Shown one piece after another: positions 26,375 to 39,166 of a DNA stretch of 64,000 nt. Every line of letters begins with the position of its first letter. Position 1 is the first letter of the stretch. Position numbers and translations under genes: made by a program. The stretch spans positions 36,828,001-36,892,000 of the forward strand of contig OZ231128.1 of assembly GCA_965153355.1 (NCBI GenBank). The letters run 5' to 3'. Source of the stretch: Flaccisagitta enflata. Its lineage: Eukaryota; Chaetognatha; Sagittoidea; Aphragmophora. The notes under the pieces were generated by a model. The model had not been told where the DNA came from. It made no database searches and saw only the letters and a list, made by a program, of their open reading frames with translations.

Positions 26375-27859
26375 ATGAGTTCATCGCCAAAGAAAGAACA
26401 GGTAGGCGGACTCGGCTTATCTATTTTTTGGCGACATCGTTTTTGGCTGTCATGAGCGCTGATGCAAATCACGTTGCAAGCTTTGAGTTTCTTGGCTGTT
26501 TTGTAAATTTTCAATTATGCTTTATTTGATGCAATGAAAAATACCTTCTGTACGCGACATATACAGACGCGACTCGACCACAATACCAAGTGCTTAGATC
26601 TAGTACGCAATCACTTTCGGTATTTATATTCACTCATGAGGTGAGTTTTCACCGTCAGGTCGTTTCCGTTGGCCATAACCTTGGCCCTGGGGCAGAAAAT
26701 CTCAAACCTCTCACCTCTCCGGGCGATCTGCCTCCACCGCCATCAATTTCGGATGGGAAGGACGACCAGGTTCCTCCTCAACCGGCCAAAAAGGCGCCCT
26801 CGTTACCGCCAGCAAAGGCTAATGGTTGGTCATTCTTTCTTGAAGGCCGTTCGTCGCTACTCGCTAGTAGCGCCAGATTGAAGCTTAATGAAAGTACTTT
26901 TTGGGAGCTTTTAAATGGTCTAACATTGCGGAACTCTTGTAGGCTGATGAGCAACCATGTTCTCGATTTTGTTTTTTTGCGGACGGATCACTGCTTGATA
27001 TCTTCCTGTTAAGTTGATGCGAATGCGGGAGTGACGAAAGAGCCATTGTCGTCGTCGAAAAGTTCTCAACGTGGAGTTTCACCAAGGACGGCGTCACTCC
27101 GAGGCTCTTCGTCTGGGCGGGGCACTCCCCCGATCGGCAGCCCAAACGGCCGGAGTCCCAGACCGTCGCCATCTTCCCCGCGCAGAGCCAAAACAGCCGG
27201 ACAGCACCAGGTATGTGTACTACATCCGCTAAATGTTGGGGTGTATAGCATGTTTAAAAAACATTCATTCATAAAAAACATTCATTTGTAAAAAAACATT
27301 CATTCAAAGAGGACGCATCGTTGGCCTACTTGGCCTTGTTTTCTTTATGAAAGGTAGAACGAATTTTATCTTCTGTCTTGTGATTTATAACTCCCACCAG
27401 TTTAGGATCGTTTTTTCGTACCCTTGGAAATCAAATATTAATGTATGATCTGTCTTTTGATTTGATTAACATTTCGTGCAAAGTACTATCATATATATAT
27501 ATCAGGCTGATATTGTCGATTTGGGTATATAAAAAATGCCAATTCTTGTACACAGTAAACTATCCCTGTAATTGAACGGTTTCGCATTGCAATAAGATCT
27601 ATTTGCTCCATGGTTACAAATCGTTAGAGGCCTAAAAACCGAAGAACTTACACTTTATTTTCTGATTCCTTTCGGTTATGATTGTTTTATTGTTTTGTTG
27701 ATAAATGAAAATTGTAACATGAACTATCATCATCGTATCCTGCTGAAACTCGTCATTTTAATCCGCTTGTCCCTCTGTCCTTCTCTCCAGTGTCCACCCG
27801 TCCAGCACCCACATTGGCCTTCTTGCATTTCAAAGCGGCTAACCACGGTTGCTAGTTAG
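26375..27859 (+). CDS. Small Pro/Ser/Lys-rich protein, four coding exons
   Basis: A likely 5' UTR intron runs 26,254-26,330 (GAG|GTACGT to TTTGATTTCAG). Coding exons are 26,375-26,401, 26,659-26,824, 27,014-27,210 and 27,791-27,859, with phases 0, 1, 0 in agreement throughout, giving 152 residues. The protein starts MSSSPKKEQ and has GDLPPPPSISDG and PPQPAKKAPSLPPAKA. It then carries a Ser/Arg/Pro stretch (SPRTASLRGSSSGRGTPP, SPNGRSPRPSPSSPRRA) and ends TTVAS. It looks disordered and basic, with many SP and TP sites that could be phosphorylated. Function is unknown. The last exon has an excellent acceptor (CCTTCTCTCCAG), but its peptide differs in character, so the 3' end is less certain. It lies head to head with the repeat-protein gene. 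Confidence 0.55.
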
Positions 27860-28500
27860 CCCACTACTGTGATGGATACAGAGAAAATTTATCAATGCAA
27901 GTTGTATCAAGCTTTTGGAAGTCTTGCCACACTCTTGGCACTATTGTGTAGTAAAATTGACTGTGTACATTGTACGAAAAACCGTTGTGATTTTATGTAT
28001 TGGAAATGCGGCATTGTAATCTTCCAAATCTTGAAAGCTTTAAGCTTACATGGCAAGGATTGCACAAAAGTTGATGTTTGAATGAAAATATAACTGCTGT
28101 AAATTTCAAACGACACAAAAAGGCAACAAAAGTAACAATGACTTGAAGATGAAGTGGCGCTGCCACAATGTAACTTCCATGGCCAAGGCGGATTTTTCTC
28201 TTCCTCTTACTCTTTTGTTACTTTACTGTAATTCCAGTAAATGACCCACAATTTACTTGCTTACTTTCAGTAATTTACTTTCTTACTCTCTTACTCTGTT
28301 ACTCTTTTACTTTCTTACTCTCTTACTTTTTTACTTTTTACCTCCTCCATAATTGGCTTTCTTGCTTTCTTACTTTCTTACTCTTTTACTCGGTTACTTT
28401 TATTAGGGTAAATTACTTAATTTTTTGCTTTACTTTACCTAATCATTGGTAAAAGTTGCTATGCCGATAGTAAGTTACCAAGTTCTTACTTTTTTACCTT
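27860..28500. other. 3' flank of the plus-strand gene, TTAC-rich
   Basis: 28,255-28,500 is an imperfect CTTACTTT/TCTTACTC array. No gene was seen. Confidence 0.5.
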
Positions 28501-28524
28501 GGTAAACATGTCATTTTTCAGTAA

Positions 28525-28715
28525 ATGAAAAATTCCTCTCCTCCGAAATTCCTCTCCTCCAAAATTCCTCTTCCTCTCCAAAGTTTCTCTCACCAAAATT
28601 CCTCCTTTCCAAAATTCCTCTCCTCCGAAATTCCTCTTCTCCAAAATTCCCCAGTAAATAAAAAATTCCTCTCCTTGAAAATTCCTCTCCTCCAAAATTC
28701 CTCTGCTCCAAAATA
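28525..28715. repeat. Minisatellite of CCTCCAAAATTCCTCT-like units
   Basis: Short units of about 14-16 bp (AATTCCTCTCCTCCAAA variants) repeat with drift. Both strands give spurious frames such as RRNFGGEEF. Confidence 0.8.
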
Positions 28716-28973
28716 CTTAGATGGAAGTGAAGAGAAAAATTCCCCCCTGGCCGCAATTATACTACAAAGTTACAATGTGCGCTGGTGGCATTTCGAGATG
28801 TTAGTTGGTCGCCGAAGGGTTTATTTCTATGAATCGTCTGCATTCTGATCAGTCGGTCGATATATCAGTCAATAAGAATTCCGTCGGTCAATAAGAATTC
28901 TGTCTTTCATCACAGCGTCTGTCCAACCGAGGGCGACTAGGGTAGCTTGGTTGGGGAACTTGGCAAGATCACA

Positions 28974-28975
<2 letters not shown>

Positions 28976-29031
<56 letters not shown>

Positions 29032-29065
29032 TGTTTGTGTTTGTGTTTGTGTTTGTGTTTGTGTG
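28976..29065. repeat. (GT)n then (TTTGTG)n
   Basis: A GT array that changes into a hexamer TTTGTG array. Confidence 0.95.
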
Positions 29066-29666
29066 GCTGTGTCTGTGTGTGTGTGCTGAGCGTGTGATCG
29101 CGTATGTGTGTTTGAATGCCTGCATGTGTTCATGAATAGAAGAGACGCACGCAGGTTTTTCCCTCGTTTTTTTCCTTGTAAACAAACAAACGACTACCTG
29201 AGAAGTAATAAAAACAATTTCTTTCCGCCCAATGAGAAAATTGTCGCCAATTTAGGACTTTTACGAGGGAAACTGTTGCAAAGTACGTCCAAAGCTGATG
29301 ACAACATCGCCATGATTTGTTTTTTTTTTTCTTTTGGGTGAAAAATATGTCAGTCATCAGTTTACTACCGTGCCAATCAGTCAGTCCAGTTGTCCATCAG
29401 TTAGCCGATTGGAAAAAGTTCAAAAAGTTAAATTCTTTTTATATGCGACCAATCTAGATATCTGAGATGATAGCTTAATTTGTTTTGGAGATTTGTTTTA
29501 AGGTTGAAAGTCATCATAAGTACTATTTCTTTTTTTTTTTTTAAAGATAGCATTTTCAGTAGATTTGACTTAAGATCGTTTTTCTTCCTGATGCTCTTCG
29601 CCATGCTCTTCGCCATGTTGTTTTCATGTTCTACATCGTAAAAAACGATTATGTCTCGTTGGAAAA

Positions 29667-29985
29667 TAATTCAGGACAAAGTCTCCGACTTGGATTCTCA
29701 GACATGGATTTAAAAAGTCGATTTTGCTCAGTTTGAGCCCGACACTACAACATATACAGTAGATAATATAAGTGGTTAATGCAAGGTGAATTAGAATCAA
29801 AGGTAGATCACTCATAAATCATTCAGGACAAAATCTCAGACATGGATTCTGAGACATGAAATCTCAGATAAGGATTTGAAAAGTCGATCCCGACACTACA
29901 ACTTATACAGCCGCAACATTGAGTAAGGCAAGGTAAGAACTAGAAAAGAATTTTACTTCCATAGAAACTAATCAAAGTTAGATCT
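29667..29985. repeat. ~155-bp imperfect tandem duplication
   Basis: ATTCAGGACAAAGTCTCCGA.. to the CCCGACACTACAACATATAC segment recurs from 29,820 (ATTCAGGACAAAATCTCAGA) with substitutions and a small internal duplication. Confidence 0.75.
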
Positions 29986-30443
29986 TAAAGCGCACCAACT
30001 GGTATCGCATCTGGCGCACTAAGGAAGAAAATAAGGAAGGCAGACAATGCAACGGAAAGGCACATGTTGTAGGGAATGAAGAAAGGAGATGTGGAGGGAA
30101 AATGAGACTATATAGATAGGCACACGACCGGATACATGGGTAATGGCTGAAATCAGTTCAATAGTTCAAACGCCCTAACGCTCAAAAGTTCATGAAAAAG
30201 CTCTTATATTATTTTATTCACAACAAAGCCAGATGGGCATGGTCACTAATGCTCAGTGGCCGATTTCGTGTCCTCCAAAAAATTAAGCGATACGGACCTT
30301 CCTCGTCTAATACGGACGGACCAACGGACGCACGTCACGTACCCTCTTATACAGTCGGTTAACAGGCGAATTTTGCCCGAAATGATCAATGGTCAAGTGA
30401 CTCAAGTCCATCTCTCTTACGAACACATAATGTATGAATTGTG

Positions 30444-30971
30444 CAGTCAGCGGACAAAACACAATAGGTATATATATCACTCCGTTGGTTTTGATCCAAC
30501 TCAGTGATGTTGAACAGAATGCTGTAAACGACAACTAGTTGTTGAAATTACAGCCGGCTGTTACGTTACAAAGTTGGTAAAAATCCAATTTTCACCAAAT
30601 AGAATGAGACCTGCAGATTCATAATCCAGATAAAATATTGAGAAGTTTGATATGTCACAACATATACTTTCATATGAAAATAAAAAATGTTTATCAATGT
30701 TTAATTTAATTATAACATAATGATAAAAAAAATATTTCTTACAACAAATGTTAAGTGTGACGTATCAAATTTCTCAGAATTTCATCAGGATTATAAATCT
30801 GCAGGTCTCATTCTATTTGATGAAAGTTGGATTTTTGCCAACTTTGTAATTTAACAGCCGGCTGTAATTTTAACAACCAATTGTTGTTTACAGCATTCTG
30901 TTCAATATCAATGGGTTGATTCAAAACCAGCGGAGTGATATATATACCTATTGTGTTTTGTCCACTGACTG
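30444..30971. mobile_element. Fold-back element with ~210-bp inverted arms
   Basis: CAGTCAGCGGACAAAACACA at 30,444 pairs with the text ending 30,971. The arms stay complementary through GTATATATATCACTCCG, the CAGAATGCTGTAAAC block and CAGCCGGCTGT to the ACCTGCAGATT blocks near 30,611 and 30,797. The central 150 bp is AT-rich. No transposase was seen. Confidence 0.75.
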
Positions 30972-31039
30972 TGTGGTTGCGGGCAGGGGCAGTACTACAA
31001 AATGCAATCACTTGACACTTTTAGTCTCTTACAATCCTA

Positions 31040-31196
31040 AAAATTACTTAAAATGCCATAAACAGACGAAATGCTATGATCAAAAAATGTAACGGACCAA
31101 CGAACCGACGGACCGACAGACCGCAAATCAACACCTCCATTTACCTCTGGAGGAATCCGTAATAGTAGTAAATTCCTTGTCAGTCATCTGGTGTTC
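31040..31196. other. Family-B-like GACC tract remnant
   Basis: AACGGACCAACGAACCGACG then GACCGACAGACCGC, without a clear terminal hairpin. The ACTACAAAATG text upstream resembles the interior of family B. Confidence 0.35.
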
Positions 31197-31391
31197 CATC
31201 TTCCTCTTCCTCTCCTCCTCCTCCTCCTCCTTCTCTTCCTCTTTTCCTTCTTTTATTCGGTTCGTCACTTTCCCGCCGGTTGTCGTTGTTTCATCGTCTA
31301 ACCGTGACATTCTTATAATCTGTGTGTCTTATTCTTTTGCTCGTCATTCTTTTTTTAGTCTCTCATTTTTTCTTTCTTTCTCTCCTTTCCT

Positions 31392-31467
<76 letters not shown>

Positions 31468-31760
31468 TGTTTTTTTCTTTCTTTCTTTCTTTCTCTCCTT
31501 CTTATTTTCCTATTTTCTTTCTTTTTTCTTTTTTTTTCCTTTCTCTCTTTCTTTCTTTTATCACTTTAACTTCCTATCTGTCTGTCTGTCATTCTTTCTT
31601 TCTGTCTTTTTTTCTTTCTTTTTGTCTTTCTTTCTTTCTTTTTTTTTCTTTCTTTCTTTCCTTCTTTCTTTCTTTCTTTTTTTCTTTCTTGTTTCTTTCT
31701 TTCTTTTTTATTTCTTTCTTTCTAACTTTCTTTCCTTCACTTCCTCTCTCTTCCTCTCTC
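31197..31760. repeat. CTC-rich and (TTTC)n array
   Basis: A pyrimidine-only tract of over 500 bp on the plus strand, mostly TTTC units. Confidence 0.95.
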
Positions 31761-32202
31761 TTCCCTCTCTCTTGTCTAAGGACGGATTCCTTCAGGACAG
31801 ATTGTTTGAATCCATTTCCTTGAACCGGCGTAGAAAATCCCGAGCCAAGACCAAGACCAAGTCTCTTTTTCTCTCACTCTAAGATTGTTGGCTTCCTTCG
31901 CGCTCGAGGCTCCTTAGATTCCAAATTAAGTCCGACTTTCTACTTCATGCAAATTGTCGAAATCGTTGCCATCTGTTCGCGTGATAACGTCCTCTCTTGA
32001 AGGTAGCTGGTGGACGATATGGATACGCGTTTACTTCTTTGACTTTGAGCAAGAACATGAACGTGACGCGTAAAAGTTATTTAAAAAGTTGATTCTATGC
32101 GTATGGCTGAAAAAAAATCAAGGAATGGAGTGTTGGATGATTTGGACACGCGTTGAACGTTTACTGCAAGAACGTGAACATGACGGGAAAAAGTGGTTAA
32201 AC
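31761..32202. other. No gene seen
   Basis: Two related blocks (ATGGATACGCGTTT... near 32,020 and TTGGACACGCGTTG... near 32,140) suggest a short diverged duplication. Confidence 0.4.
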
Positions 32203-32335
32203 AAGGCCAAGTAGGCCAATAAGGTGCGTCGTGTGGATTGTCGAACGAATGCGTTACACGACCGACCGACCAACCAACCGACCGACCGACAGACACAGCC
32301 AGTTATAGAGGTGCTGTGTCGCACCTGAAAAGATG
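32203..32335 (+). repeat. Family C copy
   Basis: ACAAGGCCAAGTAGGCC head, GTGTGGATTGTCGAACGAAT segment, GACC/AACC tract, TTATAGAGGTGCTGTGTCGC then ACCTGAAAA. This is the most complete family C copy in the window. Confidence 0.75.
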
Positions 32336-34387
32336 ATTCTATGGACGCATTGAAACGGGTGACGGGTGTTATACACCACTAGGTCGATAGGTTATTTTTA
32401 GGACGTGGTGTTGGATAGACGCGGCTCAAATCGTGCGATCAATGAATGTACGGCCTTGCTCTTCGTTCTAGGCCTATCTCTTTTCACTATTTCTTTTATT
32501 TACTTTTTTCCTCGGTCACTCGAATTCCAAGGACAGAGAGACTTAGAAAAAAATGAAATGAGTGTTTGAAGTTTGTCAAGGGAGAAAAAAAGAGACAAAT
32601 CGGATGTCGTGTGTGCAGCATTGAGTTTTTTTTTTGTTTTTTTTCGGCTTGAATTTTTTATTCGTCTTTTGTTTGATGTTTAATGTTGAATGATTTCTTT
32701 TCTAAAATAAAGTTAAATATATCACAGCTGTTTAATATCCGCGGTTTGAATTTGGTTTTTGTGTCGCATATTTCAGTATATCACGTTGAATAAGTTTTGT
32801 AAGTCATTTTGAAAATTACATATAAACGAATGTATAACGATCGAAAAACCGAATAAACTTAGACTTTGAACTATTTTAGAGTGTGTTTGTAGCTTAAAGC
32901 TTGAAGCTTAAAGCCGAGTTGTGGAAGAATTTATCACTCACGAGTTTAAGACTAAAAGACTAAAAAGTTGTTACGACGCGATTTAAAACTTCCTCTTGTC
33001 AAGATTTTATCGGTGTTAGAAAAAGAGGGAAGACGAAGAAGAAGACTGAGGAGGAGGAAGAGGAGGAGAAGGAAGAGGAGGAAAAGGAGGAGGAGGATGC
33101 GGCAGCGGCGGCCAGAGGTTGCATCGGGCCGAAAAGCGGCCACATTCCATCCATTACGACCGATGATGCAAACACAAACTCACCTTCTACCTTCTCTCTC
33201 TGTCTCTGAGTTCTCTGAAAAAGCAATAAAGATCAAAGCCATGCTTAATCACAGATTTTTTCCTTTTACTTTTCCTGACGTGGGCGCTTTATCCTCTGTA
33301 GTTGAATAGTGTGTTATACACTTTTTCTTTATAAGCACACACTTTTTTTGGCTGAGGCTGAGCGTGCTTAGCAAAATCTTACTTTCGAGGCTGAAATGTG
33401 CTTAACATCTGTACACTTATCACTGTCAAAAGATCAAACAGCTGTCAAATCTAAGCAGACATATTTAACCATATGCCAATTTTTCCATTAGTTAGGGCTT
33501 GAAAAAATCTTCATTTTGCTCATGAATTTCACGTCAATTGCATTGTACAAAATCAAATAAGATCAAAAACAGTAAAAACATTCCCAAAGCAAATTATGGC
33601 AAAATTACCAGAAAAACCTTATGAACTTCAGTTGTTCACCAAATCTACATAAAGATAGATAATCAGATGCAAATTTCACGACTAAACAGCTTTTGAAAGT
33701 TCTTTAATTTGCCCACGGATTTCAATTGATTTTGTAAAAGTGAATGCTTCAAAAATTCGAACCAAAGTTGTGGAAAAATTTGTACCTTGGTGTTGAATGT
33801 TAGTTGTCAAGAGGTCCAAAAGTTTAAAACAAGCATCCCAATTGGAACAAAATACAAAAAATAATGTGGAATATATTGGGAAATACTCATAAAATATATA
33901 ACTTCAGGGAATTGAATCGTTCCTCACCAGTAGTAGCGAGGTATGTATAGTTGTAGCACTACCTTGACAATAATTAGTGTACAGGTGTTAAATGCGTGCT
34001 TATCGGTAAGTAATTACCCTATTCAGTATAGAATGAAGTACACAGTACAGGGTATAGAAAACAGTATTGCATAGAGTATTGTGAAGTATAGAATAAAGTA
34101 TAGCATAAAATACAGTAATGAAAGTATTGCATATAAAAGAATATACGGTATCTTTCACTGACATTGTCCTGATTTTATATGAACCATGGGATGAGATTAG
34201 TACATTTAATATATATATTTTTAGATGTTATTTAGTATCATGATATATCATTCTTGTTTTGGTAATCCTTATTACAGCAATAAATTCTTGTCAACAATAG
34301 TATCTAAGCAATGATATTCTTAAATGTTATTAGAAATTCAATTATTTCTATCAATATCAAAATCCTGAATTTACTGACAGGTTGTTA
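32336..34387. other. No supportable gene
   Basis: AT-rich text. A purine-rich stretch at 33,030-33,110 makes an Arg/Lys-rich frame that I do not believe. AGGCTGAGCGTGCTTA near 33,353 recurs in related form near 34,690 and 49,424. Confidence 0.4.
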
Positions 34388-34564
34388 TAGTTGAACCCCG
34401 CTCTAACGGACCCGACACCAACGGAATTCCGCCTATTACAGATGTAAATCCATGATACCTTCAAGTTAATTTCTTTTATTTCCTTTCATGGCAATAACAG
34501 AAGTCCGCCTGTTAAAGAAAAAAAATATTAGTCCCCTGAAATCCGTTAGAGCGGGGTTCAACTG
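34388..34564. mobile_element. 177-bp pogo-like MITE, TA duplication
   Basis: The left end (TAGTTGAACCCCGCTCTAAC, inside TA) mirrors the right end (GTTAGAGCGGGGTTCAACTG then TA). The 22-bp core is a perfect inverted repeat. Similar termini recur at 52,255 and 62,896. Confidence 0.85.
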
Positions 34565-34811
34565 TATGTTGAATCATTCAAATTTTGTATCAAAGTTTCC
34601 AATGTTTTTTTGTGAAATTCCAACAAAAAATGTCTAAAAATAAGCACATTTTTAGAAATTCACCTAAAAGTTTTTCAGATCGGAAATCTCAGCCTGGAGC
34701 GTTCTTAGCAATGTGCTTAAATATTCCCAATTAGTGTTTGCAAAAGCAGTGGATTTTTATTCTGCTATCAGAAAGCAGAAAATAAATTTTTCTGCTAGCG
34801 CTGCTAGCAAT

Positions 34812-35002
34812 AACAAGGCCGGATACACGGCTACCTCAGTTGCGTGCGGGTGGGCAGGGGCCATATTTGAGGTCACTGCATCATTTGGGCAGGAGCAGTG
34901 AGGCCAAAGACCGCAAAAACCCAAAAAAAGTAAAGTGTGACGGACGGACCGACGGACGGACGGACCGACAAAGCAGGGTGTAGAGTCGCGTAGCACGCGA
35001 CT
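34812..35002 (+). repeat. Family B copy, complete
   Basis: ACAAGGCCGGATACACGGCT head, GGTGGGCAGGGGCC segment, GGAC/GACC tract, and the terminal GAGTCGCGTAGCACGCGACT hairpin. TAACAAG occurs at both outer edges and could be a target duplication, but ACAAG also starts most copies. Confidence 0.8.
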
Positions 35003-35255
35003 AACAAGCAGTGCAGTACTACTATATATGAAAAAACCCGGCACCAGATGCAAGTTCTGCTTACAATGGAGTAAACTGCCATTGTTAATATAACTGAAAA
35101 AAAGTTTTTAGAGGCAACTTCATGGAGTATGAGACATATTCCAATAAGTATCTCCAATTTATCAAAACAAGGAGAGTATCTCCAATTAATCAAAGTATCT
35201 CCAATCAGAGTATCAATCTCCAAGCAGAGTACAGTGGACTCCTACCTTATTGGTA

Positions 35256-35643
35256 CAGTGGGACCTCGGTTTAAGGGATTTCTAGGGACTGACTATTTTT
35301 GTCTCTTAAATCCGAAATCCCTTAAATTGAATTCATCATTTTATTAAGGAAAAGAAAAGGCACAGAAAATATTTCATCATTTTGCAATAGATTTCTTCTT
35401 ACAGATTATCTCAAAATTTTAACTTTTTTTCCAAAATCTATCAAATCTACCTAAAATTTCTCCTGATGTAAGGGATATTTTCAAAAACTTGTTTCTTAAA
35501 TCCAAATGTCCCTTAAAAAGAGGTTCCTTAAATAGAGGTTTTTCAACATTGGAAAAGCCTGAAAAAATTCGGGACCAGACAGTGTTGTCTCTTAAATGCG
35601 GATATCCCTTAAATAGAGGTGCCACTAAGGTGGGATTCCACTG
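35256..35643. mobile_element. Pogo-like MITE, probably nested in a related element
   Basis: Ends CAGTGGGACCTCGGTTTAAG and GGTGGGATTCCACTG lie inside TA dinucleotides (35,254-35,255 and 35,644-35,645). A second CAGTGGACTCC end begins at 35,232, and CCATTTAAGGGATG text resumes after 35,646, as if one pogo-like copy had entered another. Confidence 0.7.
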
Positions 35644-35645
35644 TA

Positions 35646-36027
35646 CCTCCATTTAAGGGATGTCTGCATTTAAGAGACAACAGAGTCAGGTCCGAAATTT
35701 TCTTAAGTTTTTCTAATGTTCAGGGGTATATATAATTGAGTCGCTTTTGATTTTTTTCTCCCCTCCCTTTGATTTTCTTCCCCGAGATGCGTCGTGTCGC
35801 GTTTTAGAATCTACGGTTTTCTTCCCCATGAGAAAAAAAACAGAGTAGTTTAGGTTCAAATAGTATTAAATTGTATTTTACTAACGAGTTTTTATCATTT
35901 AGTACTGTCAAAAGTTTTATTTTCCCCAAATTTTCTTCTTTTCTTTTTTTCACCCTTTGATTTCCCTCCCCCCCCCCACTAGGGGGATGGGGGAAACTCA
36001 ATGATATACAGGCCTGCCAATGTTAAA
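35646..36027. other. No gene seen
   Basis: Remnant of the outer pogo-like element, then C/T-rich text. Confidence 0.4.
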
Positions 36028-36718
36028 CAGGTCGCCCAAGGGCAATATGTGGTCAGCGATACCCGTTGCCCTGCTTTGAGTGATTGTGAATTGAAGTGAG
36101 GGGAAGCAAGGCAGCGGCCCCGAAGGAGACGAAGTCCTGTAGAACACAGGGGGACTTTCGTTTGTCCTGCCTGAAGAAGAGGATGAGATGCTATAGAGGG
36201 CTTACTGAAGGCCTTCAAAAGCCTAAACTGAGGTCTAAGACGGCTGATGTAAGGCCTCAGAATGCCAATTGGAAGCTTGAGAGGGCTGATTTGATGCTTG
36301 AGAGAGCTGGATTAAGGCTTGAAAGGTCAGACGACTGATTTGAAGCCTGAGAGCAATAAAGTGAGGCTTAAATAACTGATTGAAGGCCTGAGAGGCCTGA
36401 GAGGCCTGAGAGGCCTATTTTGAGGCCTGAGAGGCCAGGTTTGAGGCCTGAAAATTTGGATTTGAGGCCGGAGAAGCCTAATTTGAGGCCTGAGAGGCCA
36501 GGTTTGAGGCCTGAGAGGTTGGATTTGAGGCCTGAGGGGCCAGATTTGGGGCCTCAGAGGCTGGATTTGAGGCCTGAGAGGCCAGATTTGAGGTCTCAGA
36601 GGCCAGATTTGGGGCCTGAGGGGCCTGGTGAGGGGGGGGGAAGAACGAACAAACGGACGAACGAACAAAAGTCCCCCTGTGTTCTACAGGACTTCGTCCC
36701 CTTCGGGGCCGCTGCCCA
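36028..36718 (+). mobile_element. Family A fold-back minisatellite element (copy A1)
   Basis: A leader (GTCGCCCAAGGGCAATATGT.. TACCCGTTGCCCTGC) is followed by the arm GCAGCGGCCCCGAAGGAGAC and GAAGTCCTGTAGAACACAGG. Next come loosely repeated AGGC text, a 21-bp minisatellite (GAGGCCTGAGAGGCC..., 36,375-36,625) and an AACGAAC tract. The arm in reverse complement ends at 36,718. The site near 36,256 is intact here but holds a MITE in the copy at 57,091. Confidence 0.85.
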
Positions 36719-36847
36719 AAAACCTCTATTTAAGGAATATCTATTTAAGGGATTTTTGGATTCGAGAGACTAGTTGGACAATATGGATTTTGAGAAACTT
36801 TTGCACTTTGAGATAACTTTCAATGAATTTTTTTCTTTAAAGATAAT

Positions 36848-38640
36848 TTCCCTCACATGCATATCTTCAGCTAGCATGTAAAAAAAAAATCGTTGAGGGT
36901 GGCAAAAAAAAAGTGATTTTCTATGTAAAATTGCATCAGGAATCCATTTTTCATGTTTTTAGGGCCCTACGAGGGGGCCCCTAGAAACGCACCAAAAAAA
37001 AACAGCCAAAAATAGCCTATTTTGGCTATTTTTGTTGAAAATTTTTTGCTTAATGAGACCCCAACCCCCAAATTTTTTTGGTGGTAATACTTCTTGATGT
37101 AAGCGACTGAAAAAAAACGATCATGATGGTAAGTGATGGTTGGGGTACCTAAAAAGGCCAAAAAAGGGCCCGTAAAACATAGAAATATCACTTTTTTATT
37201 CATTGCGCGTCTGAAAATGCTTGGATTCCTACAAAATTTGAAATGGAACTTCTCATTTTATGCAACAAGCTTCCTGCAAAGTTTTTTGGCCACTTTTGAA
37301 CAGCTTCATGTTGAAATTATGCTAAAAAAACCAAAATTTGACCAAAAAAAAAACCAATTTTTTAGTTTTCTTACATGAAAACACTATTTAAAGGTCCCTG
37401 AATCCATTTTTTTTTTTGAAAATGGTTAGTCATGCATCTTGAGAGATCCCAGAAAAAATTTCAGCAGATATTTCTAAAAAATGGCCGAGTTATTACGGTT
37501 CAAAATGACCTGGAAAATGAAAAAAAAAACAAAATTTTGTAACTTCAAGGCTGTAGAACTGAAAAATTATACTAAAAGTACCTGGAAAATAGACATATTA
37601 TAAAGAAAATGCATGGGGAATCCTTTACTGGTGGTTTGGGGGCTCTACAAGGGGGCCCCTGGAAACACCCCCCAAAAAAAGCTAAAAATGACCTATTTTG
37701 GCAATTTTTTAAAAAATGTCTTGTTTAAAGAGACTCTATCCTTCCAAATTTTTTTGGGCTATACTTCTTGATGTAAGAGACTGATGGAAAGAGAATCATG
37801 ATGGTAGGTGATGGTTGGGGTACCTAAAAAGGCCCAAAAAGGGCCCGTAAAACATAAAGATATCATTTTTCTATACACTGCGCGTCCAAAAATGCTTGGA
37901 TTCCTAAAAAATTTGAAATGGAAATTCTCATTTCATGTGAATAGCTTCTTGCAAAATTTTTTGGCCACTTTTGAACAGCTTTATGGTAAAATTATGCTCA
38001 AACAAAATTCGCCCCGAAATAAGCTAATTTTTGAGTTTTCTCACATGTAGACACTATTTCAAGGTATTTGAATCTTTTTTTTCCGTAAATGGTTACTCAT
38101 GTATATAAAGAGGCCCCAGAAAAAATTTCAGCAAATGTTTCAAAAAAATGACATAGTCATTCCAGTTAAAAATGTCCTGGTAAATGAAAAAAAAACAAGT
38201 ATTTTCAAGGCTGTAAGAATGAAAGATTAAACTAAAAGTACCTGGGAAATAGTAAAATTTATCTAAAAATGCATGGGAAATCCATTACTGATGATTTGGG
38301 GGCTCTACAAGGGGGCCCCTAGAAACGCACCCAAAAAAAGAGGCTAAAATTGGATTCCATGACCTTGAAATAATGTCTACATGTGAGAAAACTAGAAAAT
38401 TGGCTTATTTTGGGGCAAATTTTGTTCTTTTGAGCATAATTTTACCATGAATCTGTTCCAAATTTTTTAGGAAGCTTTTTTACATAAAATAAGAATCTCC
38501 ATTTCAAATTTTTTTGGAATCCAAGCATTTTTGGACGCGCAGTGAATAAAAAAATGATATCTTTATGTTTTACGGGCCCCTTTTCAGGTATATCCTTGTT
38601 TAAAACAGCCCCGCGATTTGGCCCCATATTTTGGTGCTAT
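36848..38640 (+). repeat. Repeat Z, left copy: ~665-bp tandem units plus inverted third unit
   Basis: GGGCCC...GGGGGCCCCTAGAAACGCACC blocks start near 36,961, 37,629 and 38,294, a period of about 665 bp. The third unit breaks off at about 38,347 and continues inverted. Homologous text lies in reverse orientation at 46,790-47,935. Short frames with GPVKH and ARxKMLGF recur in each unit. Confidence 0.8.
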
Positions 38641-38790
38641 ATCTGGGTTAAGAGATCTGGACCATGAAAAGCAAGCCAGATCTCTTTTCATCTATGTACA
38701 CTCCATCTTCGATGAAGACAACAGTACTGGATGGAGGATTAAAAATTGCCCCAGATCCCGGTCCATATTCAGATGGAATCATACTCTAAC

Positions 38791-38935
<145 letters not shown>

Positions 38936-39107
38936 TTTCTCTCTTTCCTGTTTCTTTCTCTTTTTATTATTTCTGTTTCAAAAAAAAAACTCAGGGTCAC
39001 TCTTTATAGAAAACATATGTTAGACTTAACTTACAATCTATGCAATTACCAAGACGAACGTATCAAAAAAAAATAGTAAAAATTCACAGACTCAAACACA
39101 CAAATGT

Positions 39108-39122
39108 GAGCACACACACACA

Positions 39123-39160
<38 letters not shown>
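39108..39160. repeat. (CA)n microsatellite
   Basis: A CA run with one TA interruption. Confidence 0.95.

Positions 39161-39166
<6 letters not shown>

Noticed and set aside
32968-33309. 113-codon Arg/Lys-rich frame
   Set aside because: The basic stretch is a GAGGAG/GAAGAA purine run, and the remainder has no coding character.
36375-36625. Regular 21-bp repeats that could suggest a CRISPR array
   Set aside because: Units are head to tail with no unique spacers, and the DNA is eukaryotic; it is a minisatellite.
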